The translations under genes were made by a program, and so were the position numbers. A stretch of DNA of 42,998 nt, taken from NCBI RefSeq assembly GCF_003860125.1, contig NZ_RQYL01000026.1, forward strand, positions 1-42,998. The letters run 5' to 3'. The notes below the pieces were generated by a model that worked only from the letters and a program-made list of their open reading frames with translations, searched no databases and was not told where the DNA came from. Below are positions 8,752 to 17,138 of the stretch, piece by piece. The first letter of the stretch is position 1, and each line of letters begins with the position of its first letter. The stretch is from Fretibacterium sp. OH1220_COT-178. Its GTDB lineage: Bacteria; Synergistota; Synergistia; Synergistales; Aminobacteriaceae.

Positions 8752-9336
8752 TCAAAACTCCACGGCCCGGATATCCGGAAGATGGCGCCACCTTCCGGCG
8801 CAGTCCAAACCATAGCCGACGACGAAGGCATCCGGCAGCGAGAAACCGCAATAATCCACATGGACGGCCACCTCGCGCCGCGCGCTCTTGTCCAGCAGCA
8901 CGCAGGTCCTCAGACTGGCGGGCCTGCGCGCATGCAGGAGCTCCAGAAGGTAGGAGAGCGTCAGTCCCGTGTCGATGATGTCCTCGACGATCAGGACGTC
9001 CCTGCCCTCGATGCTGCTGCCGATGTCGCGAAGAATACGGACGACGCCGCTGCTTTTCGTCGCGTTTTCGTAGGACGAGACGGACATGAAGTCGACCCGT
9101 ACGTCCAGATCCTCCGGCATCCGCCGCACGAGGTCGCTCAGAAAGAAGACGGCACCGTTCAGGATACCGACGACAAGCAATTCCTTGCCCCGCGCATCCG
9201 ACGCAATCTGAGCGGCCAGCTCGGAGACGCGCCCGGCGATCTCCTCGCTCGAAAACAACACCTTGCCAATTCGATATTCCTGATTCACCTTGTCCCCAGC
9301 CTCCTCGACAACCTCGGTATTCACGATTTTCGACAC
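8752..9336 (-). CDS. hpt: Hypoxanthine phosphoribosyltransferase
   Basis: This purine-salvage enzyme converts hypoxanthine or guanine plus PRPP to IMP or GMP. The PRPP-binding signature is VLIVEDIIDTGLTLSYLLELL, preceded by the LVVGILNGAVFFLSDLVRR strand-loop and followed by VGYGLDCAGRWRHLPDI, all typical of HPRT. The start is uncertain. GTG 9336 has GAGGGGGG upstream and overlaps the end of tilS by 16 bases; GTG 9324 would give a GTGA overlap; GTG 9288, preceded by GAGGAGG at 11 nt, would give the 178-residue length most usual in the family. Overlap with tilS indicates co-transcription. Nothing is missing from the catalytic core. Confidence 0.94.
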   Translation of the reverse strand: MSKIVNTEVVEEAGDKVNQEYRIGKVLFSSEEIAGRVSELAAQIASDARGKELLVVGILNGAVFFLSDLVRRMPEDLDVRVDFMSVSSYENATKSSGVVRILRDIGSSIEGRDVLIVEDIIDTGLTLSYLLELLHARRPASLRTCVLLDKSARREVAVHVDYCGFSLPDAFVVGYGLDCAGRWRHLPDIRAVEF

Positions 9337-10442
9337 AGGCCGCCCCCCTCGGGACGGGGCGCCGCCGAACGGGCCCAGGTGACCCGGCGGGCGTCGCCAC
9401 AAACCGTTATTCCCCCGCCCCAGGCGAACGAGAACCGTTCTCTGCCCTCCAGCAGGCGGGCGAGCTCAAGACTCCGGACTCGGGAGAGGGCGGTCAGCCC
9501 CAGCCGTCGCGCCAGCGCGCGGATCAGAAGCACCCGGTCCGAATCCGGCAGACCGGCGAGACGGCTCCGGGCAATTCCGGCAGGAAGGCCCGATTCTTCC
9601 ACCCCCGCGGCCGCAAGCAGCTCCGTCCCGCGCCGTTCCTCGTCCTCGCGGTACGCGCGCATCTCCTCGGCGAAGGCCGCCAGATGCTCGACGGCCCGTT
9701 CGTTGACCCGCTCCTCCACGAGAGGCAGAAGGCTGTGGCGCAGAAAGTTCCGCGTGTGCCTCAGATCCTCGTTCGAGCGATCCTCCCTCCAGCAGAACCC
9801 TCGACAACGCAAAATGTCCCTGAGGAACTCCCTCCCCAGGGACAGGAGCGGACGAAAAAAAATGCCTCGCCGCTCGGGCATTCCCACACTGCCGCGCACT
9901 CCGGTGCCGCGCAGAAGGTTGAAGAGCACGGTCTCGGCAACGTCCTCGCGGTTGTGTCCCAGCGCAACCCCGCAGGCGCCGCATTCTTCGGCCAGGTCGG
10001 ACAGGGCCTCGTAACGCATCCGCCGCGCGGCGGACTCCAGCGACTCCCCCCTTCGGGCGCCGCCGGGCACGTCGACCCGGGCCTCCCGAAATTCCACCCC
10101 CCAGCCGAGGGCGGCCTGACGGACAAAGCGCGCATCCTCGTCGGACTCCGCCCCTCGGATGCCGTGATTCACATGAGCGGCCACGACGGGCCCCGCATAG
10201 AAGGTCCTGAGGAGCCAGAGCAGCGCCATGGAATCCCCCCCCCCGGATACCGCCGCCAGAACCGGCCCGGAGGGAGGCAGCCAGCCCTGACGCCTCCCGA
10301 CGCGTTCCAGGCGCTTCGCCAGGGAGTGCAGGGAGAGCGGGTAAGGGATATCCCGGCCCCGCTCCCGTTCTCGCTCAAAGGGCGTCAGGCGTCCCCACGC
10401 CGAACGATAGAGCGAGTCGCGATCCTCCCTCCGATCCGCCAT
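9321..10442 (-). CDS. tilS: tRNA(Ile)-lysidine synthase
   Basis: TilS attaches lysine to C34 of the CAU-anticodon tRNA-Ile, changing its specificity from Met to Ile codons. The 373-residue product carries the N-type ATP-pyrophosphatase loop SGGGDS at 66-71, the HVNHGIRGAESDED motif, LGHNREDVAETVLFNLLRGTG, and the RPLL and DRSNEDLRHTRNFLRH segments that define the family. About 50 residues precede the PP-loop, slightly longer than average. The C-terminal domain is short compared with the E. coli enzyme. GAGG lies 5-6 nt before ATG 10442, and the gene begins six bases after the lytic transglycosylase stop, so they form one transcription unit with hpt. Confidence 0.95.
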   Translation of the reverse strand: MADRREDRDSLYRSAWGRLTPFERERERGRDIPYPLSLHSLAKRLERVGRRQGWLPPSGPVLAAVSGGGDSMALLWLLRTFYAGPVVAAHVNHGIRGAESDEDARFVRQAALGWGVEFREARVDVPGGARRGESLESAARRMRYEALSDLAEECGACGVALGHNREDVAETVLFNLLRGTGVRGSVGMPERRGIFFRPLLSLGREFLRDILRCRGFCWREDRSNEDLRHTRNFLRHSLLPLVEERVNERAVEHLAAFAEEMRAYREDEERRGTELLAAAGVEESGLPAGIARSRLAGLPDSDRVLLIRALARRLGLTALSRVRSLELARLLEGRERFSFAWGGGITVCGDARRVTWARSAAPRPEGGGLCRKS

Positions 10443-10448
10443 CGGCCC

Positions 10449-12515
10449 TCAGTCCACGGTCTCCGTCTCGTCTTCGAGGGGAGCGGCCTCCGGGGCGTCC
10501 TCCGCCGCAGGAACGGCGATGTCCCCGCTCGCAAGTTCCTCCGTGCCGTACAGCATACGATAGACCGCCAGATTGCCGGACACCTTCTGGACGTAGTCGC
10601 AGGTCTCGTTGAAACGGACCTCCTCGATCCAGCGATCGGGGGACATCTTGTCCCTGCCGTCCTTCAGCCACTTTCGCGCGTTGCCGGACCCCGCATTGTA
10701 GGCGGCCATGACCCAATCCTTACGGGCGAAGGACTTGCTCAGCCAGGCCAGGTGCGAGGTCCCCATCGCGATGTTGTCCGCAATGTCGTAGATATTGTAT
10801 TGCTTCAACCCCATGCGCTTGGCCTCGCCCTTGGCCGTCCCCGGCATGAGCTGCATCAGCCCCGACGCCCCGGCCCAGCTCGTGGCCCTGGGTTTGAAGG
10901 CGCTCTCCTGCCGCATGACGGCCCAGACGAAATGGTTCTCGACCCCATAGGTCCCGCAGGCCTTCTCCACCTGGGTTCGGAAGGGGCGGGGATAAAGCGC
11001 CTCCAGATCGGAACGGTAAAGGGTCGTTCCCGAGGTCATCAGGCCGGTCATTCGGCGTGCCTGTTCGTAGGCCTCCTCCAGCCCCAGCCAGCGAGCCAAT
11101 TTCAAGGAACGATAGAGATCCCGCGCCGAGGTCCCGGGGGCCTGGAGCCTCAACCGCGCGTAGAGGACGAACCCCCAAAGCTCCAAATCCCGGGGCTTGG
11201 AAGCCAATGCGGGATTCTCCCCGTCCAGAATTTTGATCGTCCCGGGACGGCCCATGAAGGTGTAGATGGAGAGAGGATGGTTGCGGGCCAGGGCGTCCAG
11301 GGTCTTTTCGGCCTCGGCCGCCTTGCCTGCGGCCCGCTCCGCATGGGCGATCCAATAGAGAATCCGGGCCTTCCGCGAGGCATCGGAGCCGGGCGCATAA
11401 GCCTGTCTCCAGAGACGGACGGCCTCGCTGGGGTTTTTGGCGTTCAGGCTCGCCCAGCCCCGGCGCCAGAGCACCTCGAAGGCGTAGGCCGTGTCCGGGT
11501 ACCCCCGAAGCAGCCGGTCCTCCAGCTTCCCCTTTTGGTCCTCGTCCACAAGGCCGCTGAGCACCAGCAGAGCACGGGCCTGAGGCTTGCCCTTGCGCGC
11601 CTTGACGATACGCTCCAGCACAGGGACGGCATCCTTCTTGTCGTCCCGCGCGAGGATTCCGATGCGCCGCACGGACGACTCCGCGTAGGCGTTGCCGGCC
11701 TCGGCCAGGGACCCCCACAAGGCCAGCGCCTCCGCCCTGCGTTTCAGCCGATGCAAGGACCAGGCACGGTAATACGCGGCCCTCCGGCCCTCCGCAGAGG
11801 CGATCGGGACGGACGCCAGCCGTTCGACCGCCGTCTTGTCGTCCTTCTTCAGATGGGCATAGACCCCGAGGGCAACCCGGACCGACTGAGGCCAAGGCTT
11901 CTTATGCAGGGACAGGACCTCGGCAGCCGCCTTGTTGCCCGCCTGAAGCTTCAGGAGGCTCAGGGCCTGCGCGGTCCGATCCCCCGGCAGGCGGACAAGC
12001 CGCGAGAGAACATAAATTCGGCGCTCCTTCGTATCCGCGGCCTGGAGCATCCGCTCCAGGGCCACCTGCACCGCTCGGGGCTCTCCGTCCTTCCGGAGAC
12101 GATACTGAGCCGAGGCGATGTAGTATCTCAGGTCCTTCGGCGCGGACCTCCAAAGCCGCTCGGAGAGGGCAAGGGCCTCCTCCGTCCGCCCCGTCCTCTC
12201 GTACCCCAGAAGCAGCGTCATATCCGCATAGGGCCGAACCGACTGGGGGAAGGAGGCGCCGTGAGCCTCCAGAACGGCGACCGCTTCGGTCCACTTGCCG
12301 CGCAGGCGCAGAGCGTTCGCCATCAGGGCATGCTCCCGGGGCGAGGCATCCCGCTTCGAGGCATAGGCCTTGTCCATGGCAGCCCAGGCGCGCCGCCAGA
12401 AGAGATCGTACATCGGGGTGTCCGCCGCCTCGACCCCATGGACCCCACAAAGCAACGCCAGCAGCGCCGCACAGGCGAGCCGGCAGACCTTCGTCTCAAA
12501 GAATTTTTTCAGCAC
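10449..12515 (-). CDS. Soluble lytic murein transglycosylase (Slt70-like)
   Basis: An exported peptidoglycan-cleaving enzyme of 688 residues. A signal peptide (KKFFETKVCRLACAALLALLCGVHG) is followed by a long alpha-helical superhelix of about 480 residues, resembling the U/L-domain doughnut of Slt70, and a C-terminal goose-lysozyme-like SLT domain. Catalytic Glu is near residue 537 in VMRQESAFKPRA; GASGLMQLMPGTA and MAAYNAGSGNARKW are the other family motifs. An acidic tail follows. GTG 12515 is chosen because AAGGAG is six bases upstream; the ATG two codons earlier abuts the Shine-Dalgarno sequence. The gene shares an operon with tilS and follows ispE by 66 bp. Confidence 0.93.
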   Translation of the reverse strand: MLKKFFETKVCRLACAALLALLCGVHGVEAADTPMYDLFWRRAWAAMDKAYASKRDASPREHALMANALRLRGKWTEAVAVLEAHGASFPQSVRPYADMTLLLGYERTGRTEEALALSERLWRSAPKDLRYYIASAQYRLRKDGEPRAVQVALERMLQAADTKERRIYVLSRLVRLPGDRTAQALSLLKLQAGNKAAAEVLSLHKKPWPQSVRVALGVYAHLKKDDKTAVERLASVPIASAEGRRAAYYRAWSLHRLKRRAEALALWGSLAEAGNAYAESSVRRIGILARDDKKDAVPVLERIVKARKGKPQARALLVLSGLVDEDQKGKLEDRLLRGYPDTAYAFEVLWRRGWASLNAKNPSEAVRLWRQAYAPGSDASRKARILYWIAHAERAAGKAAEAEKTLDALARNHPLSIYTFMGRPGTIKILDGENPALASKPRDLELWGFVLYARLRLQAPGTSARDLYRSLKLARWLGLEEAYEQARRMTGLMTSGTTLYRSDLEALYPRPFRTQVEKACGTYGVENHFVWAVMRQESAFKPRATSWAGASGLMQLMPGTAKGEAKRMGLKQYNIYDIADNIAMGTSHLAWLSKSFARKDWVMAAYNAGSGNARKWLKDGRDKMSPDRWIEEVRFNETCDYVQKVSGNLAVYRMLYGTEELASGDIAVPAAEDAPEAAPLEDETETVD

Positions 12516-12581
12516 TGGCATCTCCTTAACGGTATACGATTCGTCCCCTCCCCCGGTACTCCGCCGAAAGGAGGAAACCGG

Positions 12582-13427
12582 TCAATGAAACGACGGCAAA
12601 TACAGGACCTGCCGGACCCAGTCGGGCCAATCGGGAGCGCGTCCCTCCCCCTCGAAGAGGGCAAAGGCGGCCCCGCCGCTGCCCGTTATCCCCCAAGCCA
12701 TGCAGCCCAGCCGCTCGAAGCGGTCGAAGAGCCGACGGTAATCGGGGAAACGCTCCAGGAGGGGCGGCGCAAAATCGTTGGGGAGGAGCCCCACGCGCTC
12801 CCCCCTCCCCAGCGCCTCATGAAGCCGCATCGCCTCCGCGCGGGCATCGGGCTCGGACAGCGGATAGCCATCGGGATGCCGAAGATCCAGGTCGCCGTAG
12901 GCATTTTTCGTCCCCACGCTCCAGTCGGGAAACACCACCCACCCCCGGAGGGGAAGGGGGACGACGGGCTCGATCCGATCCCCGATCCCCGCCACCAGGG
13001 CTGCGGAACAGCCCGAGAAGAGAAAGGGCACGTCCGCCCCGGTACGGCGCACGACCTCCGCCCATCGTCCTTCCCCCCCATCGGCCGCAAGCCATCTCAG
13101 GAGCGCCGCCGCATTGCCGCTTCCCGCCCCCAGCCCGGCCCCCGGATAAAGGCTCTTGACGAGCTCCACGTCCAGGCAGGGGACGGAAAGACCGGCGCTC
13201 CGCGCCAGTCGAAGAGCCTTGAAGACGATGTTCTCGCCCTCGAGCGCCATCCCCTCCACCCGAACCCGATCCTCGCCCACGGGGTCGGGCAGGACGGATA
13301 CGCGGAGCACCTCGCCCGAGGGAATCCGGAGGAACAGCGAGACGAGATTGTGATAGCCGTCCTCCCGCCGTCCGGTCACCCGAAGGGACAGGTTCATTTT
13401 CGCATAGGCGGGCAGAATAACGCGCAT
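12582..13427 (-). CDS. ispE: 4-diphosphocytidyl-2-C-methyl-D-erythritol kinase
   Basis: IspE is the GHMP-family kinase that phosphorylates CDP-methylerythritol in the non-mevalonate isoprenoid pathway. The 281-residue product begins with the family signature AYAKMNLSLRVTGRREDGYH, has the ATP-binding glycine loop PGAGLGAGSGNAAALL (usually GLGGGSSDAA, so slightly divergent), and the C-terminal GITGSGGAAFALFEG loop. ATG 13427 has GAGGAG nine bases upstream; an upstream ATG in the same open frame would run through the veg terminator and is rejected. The gene lies just after the veg terminator and may need its own promoter or read-through. No other isoprenoid gene is in the window. Confidence 0.95.
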   Translation of the reverse strand: MRVILPAYAKMNLSLRVTGRREDGYHNLVSLFLRIPSGEVLRVSVLPDPVGEDRVRVEGMALEGENIVFKALRLARSAGLSVPCLDVELVKSLYPGAGLGAGSGNAAALLRWLAADGGEGRWAEVVRRTGADVPFLFSGCSAALVAGIGDRIEPVVPLPLRGWVVFPDWSVGTKNAYGDLDLRHPDGYPLSEPDARAEAMRLHEALGRGERVGLLPNDFAPPLLERFPDYRRLFDRFERLGCMAWGITGSGGAAFALFEGEGRAPDWPDWVRQVLYLPSFH

Positions 13428-13470
13428 GGCACTCACTCCTCGGTTTCGGAAAGGCCGACCGGGGCGCATA

Positions 13471-13499
13471 AAAAATACCCCCGACCAGCCGGGGGTATT
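13471..13499 (-). terminator. Rho-independent terminator of veg
   Basis: AATACCCCCG and CGGGGGTATT form a 10-bp stem with a five-base loop; on the minus strand it continues directly into a run of six T. It is 4 nt past the veg stop. Confidence 0.85.
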
Positions 13500-13503
13500 G
13501 TAC

Positions 13504-13737
13504 CTAAACGCGACTCACAATTTCAAGTTCGACCTCTCGGGTCAGTATCTCCGCGTAGCTGAAGGAGACGGTGCTCGCCCTCGATTCATCGTACAAGGTG
13601 AAGAGCTTGGGGTAGACATCCAAGAGAATTCCCTCCGTCTCCTCGGTCCGGTTCCTCCCCTTGGACGTGCGACAGCGGACCAGCTGTCCCTTATAGGAAA
13701 AGATTTCAGCTTTGATGGACGTGAGCGTTCTCGGCAC
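13504..13737 (-). CDS. veg: Veg family protein
   Basis: A 77-residue beta-rich protein matching the small Veg family (DUF1021), known from Bacillus where it influences biofilm-gene expression and spore outgrowth; its molecular role is unsettled. The family core is clear: LTSIKAEIFSYKGQLVRCRTSKGRNRTEETEGILLDVYPKLFTLY, followed by SFSYAEILTREVEL. The start is GTG, with GAGGA about 11 nt upstream. It is a single-gene transcript, with its own extended -10 promoter and a strong terminator. Placement next to ispE and ftsH-type housekeeping genes resembles the veg/ispE neighbourhood seen in Firmicutes. Confidence 0.93.
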   Translation of the reverse strand: MPRTLTSIKAEIFSYKGQLVRCRTSKGRNRTEETEGILLDVYPKLFTLYDESRASTVSFSYAEILTREVELEIVSRV

Positions 13738-13770
13738 GAAACATCACTTCCTCGACCTCGACTTCTTTTA

Positions 13771-13779
13771 AGTATAACA
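13771..13779 (-). promoter_or_regulatory. Extended -10 promoter of veg
   Basis: The minus strand reads TGTTATACT (TGn plus TATACT), 33 nt upstream of the GTG start. The -35 side is T-rich without a clear TTGACA. Confidence 0.5.
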
Positions 13780-13909
13780 CAAAGAGGAGAAAGAGGAAAA
13801 AAGTACGATCATCCGAGCCGCACGTCAAGGACGCGACGGGCCTTACGGGGCACCCGAAGCCTCGTGCATCTCAAGCCCCTCCGCAGTCCCCGCAGGGCGG
13901 ATCTCGAGT

Positions 13910-14227
13910 TCAGCTCCCCTGGGCCGGGACGTGATCCGGCAACGGATGGCCGCGCAGAATCACCGGCGTATGGATGACCATTCCCCTCGGCATGACATAC
14001 CGGTTTTCCCCCTCCCGATCCAGCAGGACGGGATAACCGTCGCGCGTCACGGTTCCCAGCGCCTCGGGATTGCGGCGGGGACGAACGTCCATCGTAAAGC
14101 CGTCCCCGCAATCGGGAACGGTGATGACCGCGGGGGCGGCCGAAACCGGAGGATGGGCGGCAAACGCAGCTCCCGCCAGGGCGAGCGCACCGACGAGGGC
14201 GAGACGGAGCCGAGCCGAGCCGCTCAT
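13910..14227 (-). CDS. Small exported protein of the envelope cluster, 105 aa
   Basis: I do not recognise a family. The product has a signal peptide (MSGSARLRLALVGALALAGAAFAAHPPVSA) and a short mature part with the stretch VTRDGYPVLLDREGENRYVMP. The tripeptide context DGYPV followed by a charged turn also occurs in the two larger neighbours (FDGYPVTKNRDGVWVYG and YDGYPVFRNADGIWVYG), which may mean a shared small beta module. ATG 14227 is chosen because it overlaps the stop of the preceding gene as ATGA, giving translational coupling. It is the last gene of the five-gene exported cluster. No clear terminator is seen in 13780-13909. Confidence 0.7.
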   Translation of the reverse strand: MSGSARLRLALVGALALAGAAFAAHPPVSAAPAVITVPDCGDGFTMDVRPRRNPEALGTVTRDGYPVLLDREGENRYVMPRGMVIHTPVILRGHPLPDHVPAQGS

Positions 14228-14997
14228 CGGGACGGGACCACCTCTCCCATCCAGTAATACCCCCACTCGGTGGCCTGCTGGGCCAGCACTGGCATGTCGG
14301 CCTCGTACCAGACGAACCGATTGCGTTTGACCATGCGGGACATCTCATAGAGCTGCCCCTTGAGGGCATCCACCGGGCGCTGAGACTCCCGGGGGGTTAT
14401 CTGAAACCAGCTGCGCCCCGTCCAGACGTAAATCGCCTTCGGAAAGTTGCCCTTCCAGGCGACGGGAACGGCGGGGTTGTGCAGGACTCCCATGCGATCG
14501 ACGCTGCTCTTCCAGTTTCCGATGGCCATGAAGCGGGGGTTGAAGCTCCAGTCCGGCACCCAGGTGGAGTGCGTCCCGCCCCCCGCGGAACGGGACGGCG
14601 GCAGCGAGGGCTGACGGACGACCGAGGCATTCGGCGGAGGGACCTTCACGAACGACGAGATCTGGGCCGGCCGAACCCATGGGGTGATCCCCGCCATGGA
14701 GGGGACCACCGATCCGACGATGTAGTTGGTCGGGTTCAGATTGGGTCCTGCGGATGTACCGTACACCCAGACGCCGTCCCGGTTCTTCGTCACCGGATAA
14801 CCGTCGAAGGTCACGTACCAGTTCTTGGGCATGTTGTAGGGACGGTACACGTAAAACTGCATCCCCGCATAGGAGGGCTGAGCGACCAACAGGGGCTCGG
14901 CCACGTAGACCTTGCCCTCCGACACGGCCGGGCGGGCCAGGGCGGCAAGGGCCAGACAGAGGATAAAGCCGGAACGCCGAAAGAATACGGGCAACAC
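14224..14997 (-). CDS. Exported protein, tandem paralogue 2 (257 aa)
   Basis: A signal peptide is followed by a mature protein in two conserved blocks separated by a Pro/Ser/Gly-rich linker. Block 1 contains QPSYAGMQFYVYRPYNMP, the FDGYPVTKNRDGVWVYG segment and YIVGSVVPSMAG. Block 2 contains NPRFMAIGNWKSSVDRMGVL, NPAVPVAWKG, IYVWTGRSWFQI and a C-terminal WGYYWMGEVVPSR. Both blocks are shared almost motif for motif with the gene at 15080-15865, so this is a recent or conserved duplication. I know no family name. The start could be GTG 15003 or GTG 14997; the latter is five bases past GGGAG and is used here. It overlaps the next gene by four bases. Confidence 0.8.
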   Translation of the reverse strand: MLPVFFRRSGFILCLALAALARPAVSEGKVYVAEPLLVAQPSYAGMQFYVYRPYNMPKNWYVTFDGYPVTKNRDGVWVYGTSAGPNLNPTNYIVGSVVPSMAGITPWVRPAQISSFVKVPPPNASVVRQPSLPPSRSAGGGTHSTWVPDWSFNPRFMAIGNWKSSVDRMGVLHNPAVPVAWKGNFPKAIYVWTGRSWFQITPRESQRPVDALKGQLYEMSRMVKRNRFVWYEADMPVLAQQATEWGYYWMGEVVPSR

Positions 14998-15079
14998 GAT
15001 CACTCCCAGTTACAGCTAGAACATGCCGCCGGGACCGGAACGCAGCGCCGCCCCGGCAGCTCCCTCGATCTTCGCCCCC

Positions 15080-15865
15080 TCATCGGGCGGGGACGATCTG
15101 TCCCATCCATCGGTAGCCCCAGAGCGCTGCGTGCTGGGCCAGGACGTTCATGTCCTGATCGGTCCAGACCAGGTTGTTCCTGTTGGACATACAGGTCAGC
15201 TCGTACAATTTGCCGCGCAGCACGTCCACGGGGGACTCCCATTCGTCAAGGTCGATCTGGTACCAGCTTCTCCCCGTCCAGGCATAGATCACGTCGGGAC
15301 GGCGCCCCTTCCAGGCGACGGGAACCGCGGGCTTGCTCAGCACCCCGATACGGTCCACGCTCCTCCCCCATCCCCCGATCGCCACGAAATTGGGATTGCG
15401 CACCCAGCAGGGCACATAAACGGGCGTCATGACGGCAACGGGAGCGACCGGGACCACAGGCGCGACGGCCGCGACCGGAGCGACGGCCGTCCTGACGACC
15501 GGAACCGGCGAGACGACGGGAGCACAGACGGGAGCGGGAACCCAGGGGACCAACCCCGCAACGGAGGGAACGACCGACCCCACGATGTAGGCGGTCGGGA
15601 CGATCGACGTTCCGACGCAGGAACCGTAGACCCAAATGCCGTCGGCATTCCTGAATACGGGATACCCGTCGTAGGTCGCGTACCATCCGGAGGGGATGTT
15701 ATAGGGACGATAAACGTAGAACTGCATCCCCGCATAAGCGGGCTGGGTGATCAGAATGGGATCCGGGGAGCTCACCCACACCTGCGCCGCAACGGCACAG
15801 GTGGCAACCGCCAACACCATGGCCAGCGCCCAAAATGCCTTGAGCACCAAACGTCCGACTCTCAT
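15080..15865 (-). CDS. Exported protein, tandem paralogue 1 (261 aa)
   Basis: Same architecture as the downstream paralogue. After the signal peptide (LVLKAFWALAMVLAVATCAVAA) comes block 1 (QPAYAGMQFYVYRPYNIP, YDGYPVFRNADGIWVYG, YIVGSVVPSVAG), then a low-complexity Val/Ala/Pro linker of about 40 residues built from PV-AP-VA units, then block 2 (NPNFVAIGGWGRSVDRIGVL, KPAVPVAWKG, IYAWTGRSWYQI, WGYRWMGQIVPAR). Aromatic residues and glycines are strikingly conserved between the copies, as expected of a compact beta fold. Four Cys occur in the mature part here but not in the other copy. AAGGAG lies nine bases before the ATG. Function unknown; an extracytoplasmic structural or binding role is a guess. 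Confidence 0.82.
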   Translation of the reverse strand: MRVGRLVLKAFWALAMVLAVATCAVAAQVWVSSPDPILITQPAYAGMQFYVYRPYNIPSGWYATYDGYPVFRNADGIWVYGSCVGTSIVPTAYIVGSVVPSVAGLVPWVPAPVCAPVVSPVPVVRTAVAPVAAVAPVVPVAPVAVMTPVYVPCWVRNPNFVAIGGWGRSVDRIGVLSKPAVPVAWKGRRPDVIYAWTGRSWYQIDLDEWESPVDVLRGKLYELTCMSNRNNLVWTDQDMNVLAQHAALWGYRWMGQIVPAR

Positions 15866-15993
15866 CTCTCATCGCTCCTTCTCTGAGATAGACCTCCAAA
15901 CAGCTCCTCGGGCCCCTCGCCCTGCCTGAGGAGAAAGCCCCTGCGAAATCCTTTTCGCCCGGGACTTCCCCCAAACCCATGTTTTCAATGCTT

Positions 15994-17133
15994 TCAATGC
16001 GTCTCCGACGGCGACGGAGGAAGGTGGACGGGCTGGTCCCCCGAGACGGCGCCCCCCTCTATCGAGGCCCCGTCGTTTCCGGGCAGAGGGGGCCGATAAA
16101 CCGGCCCCTCTGCCGCCGAAGCCGGGGACGGGGGGACGCTCGGCGCTCCGGTCCCCGCACCGGGCATCGGCGGCTGATAGACGGGGGAGGCGCCCGGCCG
16201 AACGTCGCGGGGTTCGGCCGGGGCCGCCAAAGGCGCCGCGTGGACGGAGACCTCCCCCACCGAAGGCGATACGGCCTCGGGGGACAGGGCGACACCGATC
16301 GGCGGAGGCGCAGCCAGGGGAAGAACCCGAGACTCCGGAGGAGTGTAGACGGGATCGCCGCCCTCCATCATGCGCTCCCGGCCGGGCGGAACGTAGACCG
16401 ACGGCTGCCAGGCATCCCCACCGAAAGATGCGGCACCGGGCTCCGGAGGAACGTAGAGCGGCACCTTGGGCAGCTCCGGATCGATCGGAGGCCGAACCGG
16501 CCGACGCCGCGCCTGAGGCGCATCGGGAGGGATGATGGCGATGCCGTGGTCATTCGTGGGGACGGGATAGATGCGGGCCGGCCGCCGGGGATCCCACAGG
16601 GGAACCCGATCCCCGTCCCCGGGATAGGCGACCACCCGGGAAAACGGCTCGAAGCCGGGGTCGAGCGCCATCGCCTTTCTGTAAAAGAATTGGGCCTGCT
16701 CGAACTGGGCGGTCTTCTCGTGGTACATCCCATACCAGTACCAGGCCTCCGGATTGCGCCGCTCCTCCTGAACTCCCTTCTGAAGCCAGGGACGCGCCGC
16801 CTCGTAGCGCTCCTGCCGCATGAGGGCGATGCCCTGCTGCAGGGAGGAGAGACGGGGGTGCGGGGCCGCCTTCTTCTTGTTGGCCGCCGGTGCCGGTCTG
16901 GGCTTCTTTCTCGCTTTTTTCGGCTTGGGGGCCGGTTTTTTGATCGGAGCCCTGCGCACCGATTTTTTCAAGGGTGGGGGCGGGACGTCCGCCGAGACGT
17001 TTCCGTTGGCAAAAATCGGCGCGCAGTCAAGCGCCACGAGGCACACAAAGAGGCACAAGAGGACGCCCCAAAACCTCGGTCTCCTCACACACCGCATTTC
17101 AGCGCTGCTTTCCCGCCGTCTCTCGACCGTCAT
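15994..17133 (-). CDS. Exported TPR-like protein with PVYxPP repeats (379 aa)
   Basis: The product has a signal sequence after an Arg-rich N-terminus (FWGVLLCLFVCLVAL), a very basic Lys/Pro/Ala stretch (about 50-90), then one or two TPR-like helix pairs (LQQGIALMRQERYEAARPWLQKGVQEERRNPEAWYWYGMYHEK and AQFEQAQFFYRKAMALDPG). The last 200 residues are Pro-rich, with at least six copies of a [VL][YH]xPP motif: LYVPPEP, VYVPPGR, VYTPPES, VYQPPMP, VYRPPLP and VHLPPSP. Such repeats often cross the cell wall or bind partners. GAGGAG lies nine bases before ATG 17133, five bases after the previous gene's stop, so the two are co-transcribed. No enzymatic motif is visible. Confidence 0.78.
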   Translation of the reverse strand: MTVERRRESSAEMRCVRRPRFWGVLLCLFVCLVALDCAPIFANGNVSADVPPPPLKKSVRRAPIKKPAPKPKKARKKPRPAPAANKKKAAPHPRLSSLQQGIALMRQERYEAARPWLQKGVQEERRNPEAWYWYGMYHEKTAQFEQAQFFYRKAMALDPGFEPFSRVVAYPGDGDRVPLWDPRRPARIYPVPTNDHGIAIIPPDAPQARRRPVRPPIDPELPKVPLYVPPEPGAASFGGDAWQPSVYVPPGRERMMEGGDPVYTPPESRVLPLAAPPPIGVALSPEAVSPSVGEVSVHAAPLAAPAEPRDVRPGASPVYQPPMPGAGTGAPSVPPSPASAAEGPVYRPPLPGNDGASIEGGAVSGDQPVHLPPSPSETH

Positions 17134-17138
17134 GACGT

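Noticed and set aside
6924-8978. Plus-strand 684-codon frame opposite ftsH
   Set aside because: Shadow of ftsH; no Shine-Dalgarno sequence and no domain.
9684-13562. A plus-strand open frame of nearly 1300 codons opposite tilS, the transglycosylase and ispE
   Set aside because: It is antisense to three genes with clear families, lacks any domain and is Pro/Gly/Arg-rich, as expected for a shadow frame in GC-rich DNA.
15439-15500. GCG/ACC-rich tandem-looking DNA considered as a CRISPR or satellite
   Set aside because: It encodes the Val/Ala/Pro linker of an exported protein in frame; no spacer-repeat pattern. No CRISPR array was seen anywhere in the window.
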